Shown here piece after piece: positions 46,561 to 55,180 of a stretch of 64,000 bases of DNA. Position numbers and translations under genes: made by a program. The first letter of the stretch is position 1. Each line of letters opens with the position of its first letter. Under the pieces are notes generated by a model. The model was given only the letters and a program-made list of their open reading frames with translations. It ran no database searches and was not told the DNA's origin. Source of the DNA: Paenibacillus andongensis (lineage in GTDB: Bacteria > Bacillota > Bacilli > Paenibacillales > NBRC-103111); NCBI RefSeq assembly GCF_025369935.1, contig NZ_CP104467.1, positions 3,417,001 to 3,481,000 of the forward strand. Reading direction: 5' to 3'.

Positions 46561-46932
46561 TCATTCTCCTGAGTACTTGTTTGCCGTAATTGGGTAATGG
46601 TATATCTCAATATCCTCATCAATAAATCCTCTTCTTTGTGCTGCTAACAGTGTTTCATACATATTCTTTCGACCTACAGGATTATCTGTATGTAAGTAAA
46701 TTTTCCTGGCCCTTAAACCATTCTCACAAAAGTATTTAACGAAATCGTAACCATTACGTGATTCATTTCCATTCTCATCTTCGCCTAAGTCATGGTCAAG
46801 TGATAATAGTTCTATTGTATACATCCGAAAAGATTGTATTGCTTCTTCGAATGTTCTTGCCACAATAAATCCCTCGGGGCAGTCCCTTAAATCATCTAGA
46901 TAAAGATTGATTTTAATTTTAATTGTAATCAC
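46561..46932 (-). CDS. Cyclic-phosphate processing receiver-like (cREC) protein
   Basis: Roughly 123 residues with the pattern INLYLDDLRDCPEGFIVART, LLSLDHDLGEDENG and KIYLHTDNPVGRKNM, which is that of receiver-like cREC domains predicted to act with cyclic-nucleotide or RNA-end processing systems. The start is unclear: the reading frame opens at a TTG (47007) overlapping the previous gene, but homologous sequence begins at KINLYLDD; a GTG at 46932 is inside GAGAGGTG, and an ATT stands where an ATG would be expected 8 bases after GAGAGG. The start codon may be mutated. No partner enzyme is adjacent. Confidence 0.65.
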   Translation of the reverse strand: MITIKIKINLYLDDLRDCPEGFIVARTFEEAIQSFRMYTIELLSLDHDLGEDENGNESRNGYDFVKYFCENGLRARKIYLHTDNPVGRKNMYETLLAAQRRGFIDEDIEIYHYPITANKYSGE

Positions 46933-47003
46933 CTCTCGATTAGTGCTATATCTGGTCGCGTTTGAACAAACGTTCCCAGTTAATAACTTGTTAATGCATT
47001 TGA

Positions 47004-47297
47004 TCAAATGTGTGAGTCATAAATAATATCATCAAAGCGACTAGATATATCCAGATATTTATTACTCCAGCCACTATTGATTGAAATGTCTTGTAGGGGG
47101 CCTGTTGGAGCAAAAAAAAGCTTCAATTCAGATAGTACAGAATTATCACGCTCAGTAAGTCTTATGATATAAATATCCACTGCTGACAAGACTTCTTCTG
47201 TTGTATTATAGCTTGACCAAGTAACGTCAGTATAAGGGGAATCAATAAGATTCCGTACTTCCCGGAGAATCTCAACAAACAGGATTTGACTTTCCAA
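47004..47297 (-). CDS. Hypothetical protein, 97 residues
   Basis: Acidic protein (DVTWSSYNTTEEVLSAVDIYI, LSELKLFFAPTGPLQDISIN, SGWSNKYL) without membrane segments. I recognise similar unannotated proteins only as small accessory genes of Bacillales. TTG start 47297 follows GATGAGGTGAA. Its last codons overlap the frame of the cREC gene, so the two may be co-transcribed. A border-like motif precedes it at 47319-47339. Confidence 0.55.
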   Translation of the reverse strand: MESQILFVEILREVRNLIDSPYTDVTWSSYNTTEEVLSAVDIYIIRLTERDNSVLSELKLFFAPTGPLQDISINSGWSNKYLDISSRFDDIIYDSHI

Positions 47298-47318
47298 AGT
47301 TTATATTCACCTCATCGC

Positions 47319-47339
47319 TTGACTATTGTTCGCCTTTAG
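47319..47339 (-). repeat. Cassette-border-like motif B
   Basis: Minus strand CTAAAGGCGAACAATAGTCA, differing from motif A at three positions, between the DUF5071 pseudogene and the 97-residue gene. Confidence 0.55.
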
Positions 47340-47400
47340 GGTAGAACTCAATTCATAGTGCCTCTATGTAATTGACTGTTTCTTTAGCCAAAATATCTAA

Positions 47401-47838
47401 TTACTCAAGCAATTCACCCTTGGTTGGTTGTAAAGCAATTCGCAATAAATCTTCCACAAGTAGAACAGAAATATCTCTCGGTAATTCTCTTATCAAGGCA
47501 TGCATTATGCTAAATTGCCATTGAGGATCTCCACTCCGTAACACAGACCTGATATACGGCACTATAGCATTACCATATTCGGCCAAAACTTTAGACAGAG
47601 CCGGAGTAACAGGCTAATTAATATCTTGCAGCCATTCCATAAGCTGTGGCAATATCAACTTTACTTGATCAATATTTAGTCCGCGTAAACTCTCGACGTT
47701 AAACTTATCTTTTGGAATAGCTTTATATATTGATCCCACGAACAATCTCCCGTACTTCAAACCGAGTAGTTGAATTCCAGTCTTAACTAGTCTCCAACCT
47801 GTCATTAAAATTCTTCTAATTGCTCCGTTAGAAGGCAT
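47401..47838 (-). pseudogene. DUF5071 gene with internal stop codon
   Basis: Two consecutive minus-strand pieces share one frame: the first ends KLILPQLMEWLQDIN followed by TAG (complement of 47614-47616), the second continues PVTPALSKVLAEYGNAIVPY to LQPTKGELLE. DUF5071 proteins carry a tryptophan here (LQDINWP), so a single TGG to TAG change truncated the gene. The first about 35 residues before AIPKDKFNVESL do not look like DUF5071, and the frame opens inside border-like motif C (47813-47831), so the real start is probably internal. DUF5071 proteins are thought to be immunity-like helical-repeat proteins. Confidence 0.75.
47813..47831 (-). repeat. Cassette-border-like motif C
   Basis: Minus strand CTAACGGAGCAATTAGAAG at the upstream edge of the DUF5071 pseudogene, matching the CTAACGG-GCA-NNTAG pattern of the right-hand set. 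Confidence 0.5.
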
Positions 47839-47996
47839 AGCTAAGAGATTCGTAACTAACTATTCTAGTCCTTTAATTGAGAAAGTTACTGAGGGAACGT
47901 CTACTGCTTTCTAGGATGAATCCAACTCTTGTCCTTCTTGAAGGAAGGTGATACTTTAATTAAGACGTAATATACACCCAACAAGGAGTTGTTCAT

Positions 47997-48786
47997 ATGA
48001 GTCCCGAACTAATATACAATCAGTTTAGTGAGTTAGATCCTGCATCAAAGCTATTTTTCACTCTGTTTTTTGGTCTAGTAATTTTTTTGTATAAAACCTT
48101 TTTTAGTATGTTTTCGGAAGAGGATAAGCAATTTCAGCCACTAAAGTTTAAAACCGGAGAACTTTTAGGAAAACTTGAATCCGCAATAATAATATATGAA
48201 AATAGCCAAAAGGATCGCTCTGCCAAGGACAAATTAATAGAAAAATTTGGTGAGTGCTATGTATATTTCTCATGGGAACTCAAAAAAAAAAGTTAGGATG
48301 TTTTATGAAAACCAGTCTGATCAAACACTTTCGACCATAAAAAAATTTGTTATCTTAGAAGTAGATTCTTTTCCGACTTTTGGCGAACAAATTATGCTTT
48401 TAGATCGGATTTTTGCACTAATGGGTAAGCTTTTTAAACCTATATTACCACTGGTATCTCTAATTGTATTGCTTTTTGGAATAGGGTCTAATTATTTAGC
48501 ATTCAGTCAAGCAGAAGATTATTGGAGTAAGTTAGAAGTGATGACGAGGTATGCTTGTATTACCATTTCTATACTTTTTCTTCTCACAATATTAAATATA
48601 TTTTTTGAGAATAAATGGAAACGTGGAGTAGGAATTCTGTCGTGGTTATTTATCGTGGGTATTATTTTTTGCCCTTGTATTTTTTATATTATTAGTAATA
48701 AATTTATAGCATACTCATTCATATTACAAGTTGTGTTCTTTGTTGCTTTATTTAGGATTAAAAATAATCCAAGCAGTAACCGTTAA
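47997..48786 (+). pseudogene. Membrane protein split by frame change at an A10 tract
   Basis: A 99-residue frame (47997-48296) ends TAG three bases after a run of ten A (48282-48291); the next frame continues straight on from the same run to 48786. Removing one A joins them into a 262-residue protein with an N-terminal helix (FFTLFFGLVIFLYKTFF), a soluble middle (about 45-140) and four more helices at the C-terminus. The ATG follows AAGGAG. Either this is a broken gene, a homopolymer sequencing error, or expression by slippage on the A tract. It sits 44 bases before the large nuclease-like gene and may be its membrane partner. No family recognised. Confidence 0.65.
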
Positions 48787-48830
48787 TACGTAAATAGAAA
48801 TTAATCTTCGCTTGAAGAAGGGGTGCCTTA

Positions 48831-51800
48831 GTGTTTATATCAGAAAATCAACTTGATGAGTGGGTACGTGGAAACACTAGAGAAGCTCAAGGTAAAATAG
48901 TTGAACTAGTCTGGCGACTGATAGCTGCATCTTCTCCTAGACCTATAGAGAGACGATTTCCTTTGGGTGATAGTATTGGGCAGCCTGGTCCCGATGGTGT
49001 TTTAAATACAGTAATTGGCTTCGATCCATTCGTACCCGAGGGAAAGTCATTCTGGGAGATTGGAACCGGCATTGATGCTGGATCAAAAGCAACAACTGAT
49101 TATAGAGAACTCACTGAGGTAACGCCTCAAGCAGTTAGACAAGAATCCACATTTATTTTCATAACTCCATTATCCGGGAGAAGGGACTGGCAACATACTT
49201 GGAAGGAGGAGTCTCAAGCAAGGTGGTTATTAGACCGCCGTCAGCGTAACGAGTGGTCTGATGTACGTGTAATTGATGGATCAGGAATAATTGATTGGCT
49301 GAATCATTTTCCAGCCGTTGAACGATGGCTTGCGGAAACGATGGGCATCCCATTCCAAGATATATTAACCGCAGAGCAGCACTGGGCCGAGTTAATGTCT
49401 ATAGGTGACCCACCACCTTTAAAACCAAATGTTTTTCTTGCAAACCGCGAGGAAGCCTTCATTAGGCTCAATGAGATATTTTCTGGGGCAACAATTCAGT
49501 TGAAAATTGACTCGCATTACCCTGACCAGGTTGTAGATTTTGTCTCAGCTTTTTTGGCAAACATGGATACAGACACCAAGGCTGATACAATTGGTCGTAG
49601 TCTTATTATATCGAGTGCTGAGGCTTGGAATGCCATAACGTCAATTCTAGAACCACACGTTCTTATTGCTAACTTTAATTTTGATGAGAATGATTCAATT
49701 GGGACGAAGCTCTTACAAAGAGCACGCAAAGGTGGACATGCAGTTATTTTCCCAGGGATGCCAGGAGGTGTACCCCACCCCAATCGGGTTACCCTTAACA
49801 ACCCAAAAAGTTATCACATAAAGGAACAACTTGAAAAATCAGGATACAACGAAGAGCGAGCTCGGTTGCTTGCACAGAAAAGCGATGGTAATTTAAGCTC
49901 TTTGCTAAGATGTCTTCAAAATTTATCACTTATGCCAGAATGGGCGCAAGGTACAGATGCTGCTGAACTTGCAATTGCGGAATTATTAGGTGGTTGGACA
50001 GAAACCTCTGAAGCCGATAAGAAAGTAATCGAGAAATTATCGGGAAACCATTATGGGGATTGGATCGGTAAAATTCGTAACATTGCACATCGTCCGGCTA
50101 GTCCCCTGATTCAACGCGATGGGAAGTGGAAGGTCGTTATGCGTTATGAAGGATGGTATGCGCTTGGATCTAGAATGTATGAGGAACATCTTATCCGGCT
50201 GAAAGAGGCTGCTGTTGATGTACTTAGTGAACGAGACCCGCAGTTTGATTTGCCATCAGATCAGCGATATACTGCGAGTATTCACGGCAATGTTTTAACA
50301 CATTCAAAATTATTGCGAAATGGTTTGGCGGAAACTTTAGCTCTTCTCGGGAGTCATCCAAATGCTCTTACGTCCTGTTCAAGGGGAAAAGCTGAGACTA
50401 TAGCCACACTTGCAGTAAGGGAATTACTTGATGGAGCAGACTGGGTTCTTTGGGCTAGCCTGAACCACCATCTTCCCTTGTTGGCTGAGGCTGCTCCCAA
50501 CGAGTTCCTTAATCTTGTTGAGGACGCTATGAATCTAAAGGAATGTCCATTTGATCAACTCTTTGCACAAGAAGGTTCTGGTTTAATGGGATGGAACTAC
50601 TTGACTGGACTTCTCTGGGCATTGGAGTCACTGGCATGGGATTCTAAGTATCTCACACGCGTGGTTGTAATTCTTGGCGAACTGGCTGAGAGGGACCCAG
50701 GTGGAACCTGGGCAAATCGCCCTTCAAATTCTCTTTCAACAATATTACTGCCTTGGCTGCCGCAGACTTGTGCTTCTCTACCCACGAGGAGGGTAGCAAT
50801 CGAGACACTTTTGAAAGAAACTCCCGAAGTTGCTTGGAAATTACTACTAAAGCTTATTCCCAGTAAACATCAATCATCTTCAGGTTCCCATAAACCAGCA
50901 TGGAGGGAGTTAATTTCTGATGATTGGTCTGGAGGCGTAACACATCAAGAGTATCGGGAACAAATAACTATGTACTCGGAGTTAGCTACTAGGGCAGCAG
51001 AACAAGATCTCTCAAAACTCTCTGAGCTCGTTGATCGACTTAATGATCTTCCTGTTCCTGCCCGCAATCACTTGCTTGCTTATTTACAATCTGAGAAGGT
51101 TCTATCGATGTCTGAAGCGGATCGCGTTAAATTATGGACTAAACTTATCGATTTGGTTTCAAAGCATAAAAAATTCTCTGAAGCCGAATGGGCAATGAAA
51201 CCTGGCTTAGTCAATGAAATTGCATCTATTGCTGAAAACATTGCACCTTTGAAGCCATTTTACTTGTATCAAAGACTTTTTAGTGAGAATGAATTATATG
51301 AGGTAAGAGGAAATTACGAGGAGCAACGTAAAGAACTCGAAGATCGAAGGCAGAAAGCAGTACGAGAAGTTTTTATTTTTGGGGGACTAGAGTCGGTTCT
51401 AGACTTTGCACTATCTATAGAAACTCCATGGCGTGTCGGCTATATGCTTGGTTATATTTCTGTAAATGAGATAGAGACAGGGGCAGAGACAGAGATTTTA
51501 CCTGCGATGCTAGAGTCAAAAAATAAGCATCTTGCACAATTCGCAGGTGGATTCGTTTGGGGCTCATTTCGCGAGAGGGGATGGCAATGGATCGACGGTA
51601 TTGATACATCAATGTGGACATCATCGCAGAAAGGACAATTTTTGGCGTACTTGCCATTCACTCTCGAAACGTGGGAACGTGCCACGAAACTACTTGGTGA
51701 AGACGAACCTGCATATTGGGCGAAAGCCAATGTAAACCAGTATGAGGCTGAGGAGCATCTTGAACGAGCAATTGATCTTTTAGTAAAATACGGAAGACCA

Positions 51801-52637
51801 AATGCAGCCATTAGATGTATTGAACGACAGTTATATGAGAAGATGCCTTTGAATGCTTCACAAGCTGTACGTACACTTCAAGCGGTAGTTTCATCCTCAG
51901 AAGAGTCACATACAATGAATGTCCATGCAATCATCGAGGTTATCAAGGCCCTTCAAGATTCCAGGGAGACAGATCCTAATGATCTCTTTCAAATTGAGTG
52001 GGCATTTCTGCCTCTTCTCGATCGAAATAACGATGCCTCAGCGAAGCTATTGGAGCGGAAATTGGCCGAGCATCCTGAATTTTTTTGTGAGGTAATTCGC
52101 ACTGTATTTCGATCTAAATTTGTAAAAGACACATTGAAAGAGGAGCTTACAGAACAACAGAAGGATATAGCGACAAATGCATACCGATTGCTACGTGAGT
52201 GGAACACCCCTCCAGGTAACCAGATAGATGGAGAGTTTGATGGTAATGCATTAAATTTATGGTTTGAACATGTTAAAGCGGCTTGTGAGGAATCTGGTCA
52301 TTTGGAAATTGCTCTTTCAATGATAGGTAAAGTTTTAATCTATTCTCCACCTGATCCTGATGGCCTATGGTTACATCATTCAGTAGCAAAAATGTTGAAT
52401 GCAAAAGATGTAAACGACATGAGAAATGGTTTTACTACCGAGTTGTTCAACTCAAGAGGCGCTTATTGGGGTTCAGCCGGCCGCGAGGAAAGAGAGCTGG
52501 CAAAAAAATATTTTGAAATGGCTACGGAAGTGGATGCTTGTGGATACCAAAGGCTTGCTAATGCTCTTAGACTCGTGGCTGAATCATATGAGCGTGAGGC
52601 CGAGAGAGAAGAATTAAGGGATCCATTTGACGAATAG
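48831..52637 (+). CDS. Large putative defence protein: nuclease-like N-terminus, STAND-like core without P-loop, helical repeats
   Basis: 1,268 residues. Residues 1-120 resemble a restriction-endonuclease fold: an N-terminal helix with E25, then D55 (GQPGPDG), E76 (FWEIGTG) and K86 (SKATTDYREL), giving a D-E-x-x-K-like set; FIFITPLSGRRDW and VRVIDGSGIIDWL complete the domain. At 222-236, where Walker A would be (IQLKIDSHYPDQVVD), no GK[S/T] exists, yet downstream HAVIFPGMPGG and ERARLLAQKSDGNLSSLLR resemble the end of a STAND NTPase. From about 400 the protein is helical repeats. GTG start behind AAGGGGTG. I propose an Avs-like phage sensor; the activity is inferred. Confidence 0.75.
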   Translation: MFISENQLDEWVRGNTREAQGKIVELVWRLIAASSPRPIERRFPLGDSIGQPGPDGVLNTVIGFDPFVPEGKSFWEIGTGIDAGSKATTDYRELTEVTPQAVRQESTFIFITPLSGRRDWQHTWKEESQARWLLDRRQRNEWSDVRVIDGSGIIDWLNHFPAVERWLAETMGIPFQDILTAEQHWAELMSIGDPPPLKPNVFLANREEAFIRLNEIFSGATIQLKIDSHYPDQVVDFVSAFLANMDTDTKADTIGRSLIISSAEAWNAITSILEPHVLIANFNFDENDSIGTKLLQRARKGGHAVIFPGMPGGVPHPNRVTLNNPKSYHIKEQLEKSGYNEERARLLAQKSDGNLSSLLRCLQNLSLMPEWAQGTDAAELAIAELLGGWTETSEADKKVIEKLSGNHYGDWIGKIRNIAHRPASPLIQRDGKWKVVMRYEGWYALGSRMYEEHLIRLKEAAVDVLSERDPQFDLPSDQRYTASIHGNVLTHSKLLRNGLAETLALLGSHPNALTSCSRGKAETIATLAVRELLDGADWVLWASLNHHLPLLAEAAPNEFLNLVEDAMNLKECPFDQLFAQEGSGLMGWNYLTGLLWALESLAWDSKYLTRVVVILGELAERDPGGTWANRPSNSLSTILLPWLPQTCASLPTRRVAIETLLKETPEVAWKLLLKLIPSKHQSSSGSHKPAWRELISDDWSGGVTHQEYREQITMYSELATRAAEQDLSKLSELVDRLNDLPVPARNHLLAYLQSEKVLSMSEADRVKLWTKLIDLVSKHKKFSEAEWAMKPGLVNEIASIAENIAPLKPFYLYQRLFSENELYEVRGNYEEQRKELEDRRQKAVREVFIFGGLESVLDFALSIETPWRVGYMLGYISVNEIETGAETEILPAMLESKNKHLAQFAGGFVWGSFRERGWQWIDGIDTSMWTSSQKGQFLAYLPFTLETWERATKLLGEDEPAYWAKANVNQYEAEEHLERAIDLLVKYGRPNAAIRCIERQLYEKMPLNASQAVRTLQAVVSSSEESHTMNVHAIIEVIKALQDSRETDPNDLFQIEWAFLPLLDRNNDASAKLLERKLAEHPEFFCEVIRTVFRSKFVKDTLKEELTEQQKDIATNAYRLLREWNTPPGNQIDGEFDGNALNLWFEHVKAACEESGHLEIALSMIGKVLIYSPPDPDGLWLHHSVAKMLNAKDVNDMRNGFTTELFNSRGAYWGSAGREERELAKKYFEMATEVDACGYQRLANALRLVAESYEREAEREELRDPFDE

Positions 52638-52658
52638 CGCGAGATCACCACTGATGGC

Positions 52659-52690
52659 AAAAAACCTTTCCGATTAAAGGAAGGTTTTTT
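52659..52690. terminator. Terminator after the large nuclease-like gene
   Basis: Stem AAAAAACCTTTCC / GGAAGGTTTTTT (one bulge) with a 7-base loop. From 52691 to 52839 I see no gene. Confidence 0.85.
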
Positions 52691-52839
52691 GCTATGAGTG
52701 ATTTTCAGTGGACTGCCATGAATTGCATAGTTAAAAAAAGTCAATGGAGACTTATTTTCATTAAAAAAATGCAATATCATTAGCCTGATAGAGTATCCTA
52801 TGGAAAAGTATCTCTAGGCTTTCTTGCATCTTTTTTCTT

Positions 52840-53331
52840 TTACTCCACCGACATTTTGCCATATACGGTTGCTACTATGCTTTCAGCGTATCGTCCAATT
52901 CTCATACTTATTTCAGCACGCATGTAGTCTCTAGTTATTGTAAAGCTTTCTTCATATTCACGACAGATATATCGGTAACGAACCATAAGATCATCTTTTT
53001 CATCTTCAAAAACGCGGATACTTTTTTCTAATAAGCATCTTTTTACTTTGGATAAATCAGTATGAATGTTTTTCGCAAGAGCATGGGCCACTCTTGAATA
53101 AAGTAATTTTAAAGTTTCGGATGAGTTTTCAACTTCTCGTGCCTTTTTTATTATAATTGAATGCATAATGGGTAATAAAATAGAATCTCTCATCAGCTCT
53201 ATTTCTTCTGTTGTTGGGCGACTTGGGCCAATTGGTTTATCGTTACGTCTGTTTTGCACTGCTTCTTTATGCTGCGGTAGCATCATCCTGCTAGATTCCC
53301 AAAGACCATTGTTCTCAAGTTTTTTGCTCAT
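52840..53331 (-). CDS. YolD-like N-terminus fused to SOS-operon helical domain
   Basis: A 163-residue protein. Residues 5-24 (LENNGLWESSRMMLPQHKEA) match the start of YolD family proteins, which accompany UvrX polymerases in SOS operons. The remainder (IELMRDSILLPIMHSIIIKK ... SKVKRCLLEKSIRVFEDEKD ... RDYMRAEISMRIGRYAESI) does not look like the usual YolD domain but follows the same pattern as the first protein of the operon (LLPILLD ... MKKRDIKV ... RSLVKAELM). It is third in the right-hand SOS operon and overlaps the polymerase stop by four bases. Confidence 0.65.
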   Translation of the reverse strand: MSKKLENNGLWESSRMMLPQHKEAVQNRRNDKPIGPSRPTTEEIELMRDSILLPIMHSIIIKKAREVENSSETLKLLYSRVAHALAKNIHTDLSKVKRCLLEKSIRVFEDEKDDLMVRYRYICREYEESFTITRDYMRAEISMRIGRYAESIVATVYGKMSVE

Positions 53332-54596
53332 TTGTAGTGCCCTCCGATTTTCATCGACCTATCCGTTGCTTGCCCGGCCGTGGTAAGCGAGGAAGCCCGT
53401 ACTATTGCGGCACTGCCATATCGGTCTTTAATACGATCAGTAACTTTCTCCAATGCTCTAGATTTTATCTGATCCTCGAAAAGTGTAAGCTGGTAATCTT
53501 GATCATCTACCAACTGGCTTAATGTTACGCCAGCGCGACGTACAGGCATTCTGTCCCAAAACTTATAAAACAGTACTTTAACTGCTTGGAATACGGTATT
53601 TGTATTGTTGGTAGGATCAGGCATCTTCATTTGGCGTGAGAATCCAGTGGGTGCTTCGTAGGGACTGCACATGCAACTGACCGTGACTACGGAGCCCATA
53701 TATCCTTTTCGCCGGCTGTCGCGGCAAACTTCTTCTGTGAGTTCCAGTAGGATTGTATCTACTTCTGATCTTTCACTATAGTCTCTTGGCAAAGTCATCA
53801 TATGGCCGACTGATTTTGGAGGTGTATCGAATGTTCCAGGTGTAACTGGGCTATTATCTAAACCATTTGCAGTTCGCCACATCACCTCTGCATGAATATC
53901 CGATTGCTTACCGAAGCGAGCGCGAAATTTTTCTTTGAGACGTGGTAGCGGTGTTCTGGCAATATCGCCGATTGTATGCATTCCAAGGCGGGCAAAATGC
54001 GCTGTCATACGTGATCCGACCCCGAACATTTTATTGACTGGCTGAGGCCACAGCAAAGTTTCGACTTCTGACTCGGGCAGAGTAAAAATACCACTTTCGT
54101 TTTTCTTTGCCCAAATATCAGTTGCAATTTTAGCTAGTATTTTATTTGAACTTATACCAACTCTTACCCATATGCCTGTTTGAATTAGAACCTTTTGCTG
54201 AATTGACTTTGCAATTGTAATGGGATCACCAAAAATTGGAATGCTTGATGAGATATCCAAGAACTGCTCATCCACGCTGAAAATTTCAACAAGGTCCGTA
54301 AATTCTTCGTAAATCTTTGTAATCATGAGCGAAACATCGATATAGTGTTGCATGCGGGGACGCATAACAATTAGATCGGGGCACTTTTTAAGGGCTTTAC
54401 CAAGCCGTTCGGCTGTAGTTACCCCATAACTTTTTGCAATTGGACAAGCGGCTAATATTATTCCAGACCTACGTGCGGGGTCTCCAGCAACAGCAACAGG
54501 TTTATTTTTACATCCTGGGTGATCTGCTTTTTCAACGCTGGCATAAAAACTCTGGCAGTCCGCTAGAAATATAATCTTTTCACGTACTCCGCTCAA
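53328..54596 (-). CDS. Y-family DNA polymerase (UmuC/UvrX-like), intact
   Basis: A 422-residue translesion polymerase. Catalytic acids are in FLADCQSFYASVEKAD (near residue 12) and EIFSVDEQFLD (near residue 103); the thumb follows (GIWVRVGISSNKILAKIATD, VNKMFGVGSRM) and a clamp-binding QLTLF lies near residue 384. It bypasses damaged template under SOS control. TTG start overlapping the stop of the upstream gene (TTGA). This is the complete counterpart of the truncated copy at 40474-40800, from which it differs at many positions, so it is not a recent duplicate. Confidence 0.93.
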   Translation of the reverse strand: MSGVREKIIFLADCQSFYASVEKADHPGCKNKPVAVAGDPARRSGIILAACPIAKSYGVTTAERLGKALKKCPDLIVMRPRMQHYIDVSLMITKIYEEFTDLVEIFSVDEQFLDISSSIPIFGDPITIAKSIQQKVLIQTGIWVRVGISSNKILAKIATDIWAKKNESGIFTLPESEVETLLWPQPVNKMFGVGSRMTAHFARLGMHTIGDIARTPLPRLKEKFRARFGKQSDIHAEVMWRTANGLDNSPVTPGTFDTPPKSVGHMMTLPRDYSERSEVDTILLELTEEVCRDSRRKGYMGSVVTVSCMCSPYEAPTGFSRQMKMPDPTNNTNTVFQAVKVLFYKFWDRMPVRRAGVTLSQLVDDQDYQLTLFEDQIKSRALEKVTDRIKDRYGSAAIVRASSLTTAGQATDRSMKIGGHYK

Positions 54597-54964
54597 CGCA
54601 ATCCCCCCCGCATATTCATAAGCATTGTCATTAGCTCTGCTTTTACCAAACTTCTCAACATTGTAAAGTAATGGATATAACCACGAACTTTGTATTCAAT
54701 ATTAATACCTAAAGCATTTGTTTCTGTATTTAGTACTTTAATATCCCGTTTCTTCATCTTGTTCTTAATGTTGTGTAGTTCGGGATAAATCGAGTGTTCC
54801 ACTTCCTTAAGGTAAAAAATGATATGATTGTACACAATTTTATCATTGTAGGTTTTTAATTCATCAATATCTCTTACTAACATATCCAGCAAAATGGGCA
54901 GTAACGTATATTCCTTGATGATTTGAATATCCTCTTCTGTCTCGACTCTTGGATTTATACTCAT
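54593..54964 (-). CDS. Hypothetical SOS-operon protein (right copy)
   Basis: A 123-residue protein, the homologue of 39937-40314: ETEEDIQIIKEYTLLPILLD and KKRDIKVLNTETNALGIN are nearly unchanged, the C-terminal MNMRGGLR identical. First gene of the right operon, preceded by a double-LexA promoter. Unlike the left operon, no 56-residue gene separates it from the polymerase. Function unknown. Confidence 0.78.
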   Translation of the reverse strand: MSINPRVETEEDIQIIKEYTLLPILLDMLVRDIDELKTYNDKIVYNHIIFYLKEVEHSIYPELHNIKNKMKKRDIKVLNTETNALGINIEYKVRGYIHYFTMLRSLVKAELMTMLMNMRGGLR

Positions 54965-54980
54965 AACAACACCTCGTATG

Positions 54981-55033
54981 CGAACGTGTATTCGTATTAC
55001 ATATTATATACCGAACACGTATTCGTTATGCAA
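54981..55033 (-). promoter_or_regulatory. SOS promoter with two LexA boxes (right operon)
   Basis: On the minus strand: -35 TTGCAT (complement of 55028-55033), LexA box CGAATACGTGTTCG (55012-55025), -10 TATAAT (55003-55008), LexA box CGAATACACGTTCG (54981-54994). Order and spacing are the same as at 39867-39919, and similarity between the two copies starts abruptly at TTCCAAAAAA just upstream. Confidence 0.9.
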
Positions 55034-55180
55034 GTGAATTTTTTGGAATTATGAGTATTATGATTTCAATAATGTTTAATAAGTGTTACTAATAATTTTG
55101 TTCTGTTTTACACAAGCGGCAACAGGGAAAATATTGTAAAATATATCTGAGTGAACTAGAGAGATTGGTGGGAAGATGTT

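Noticed and set aside
52691..52839. Search for the missing 3' half of the left polymerase gene as right end of the transposon
   Set aside because: No plus-strand sequence coding for E-Q-F-L-D or later polymerase motifs was found here or in 46.4-48 kb or 59-64 kb, so the right end stays undefined.
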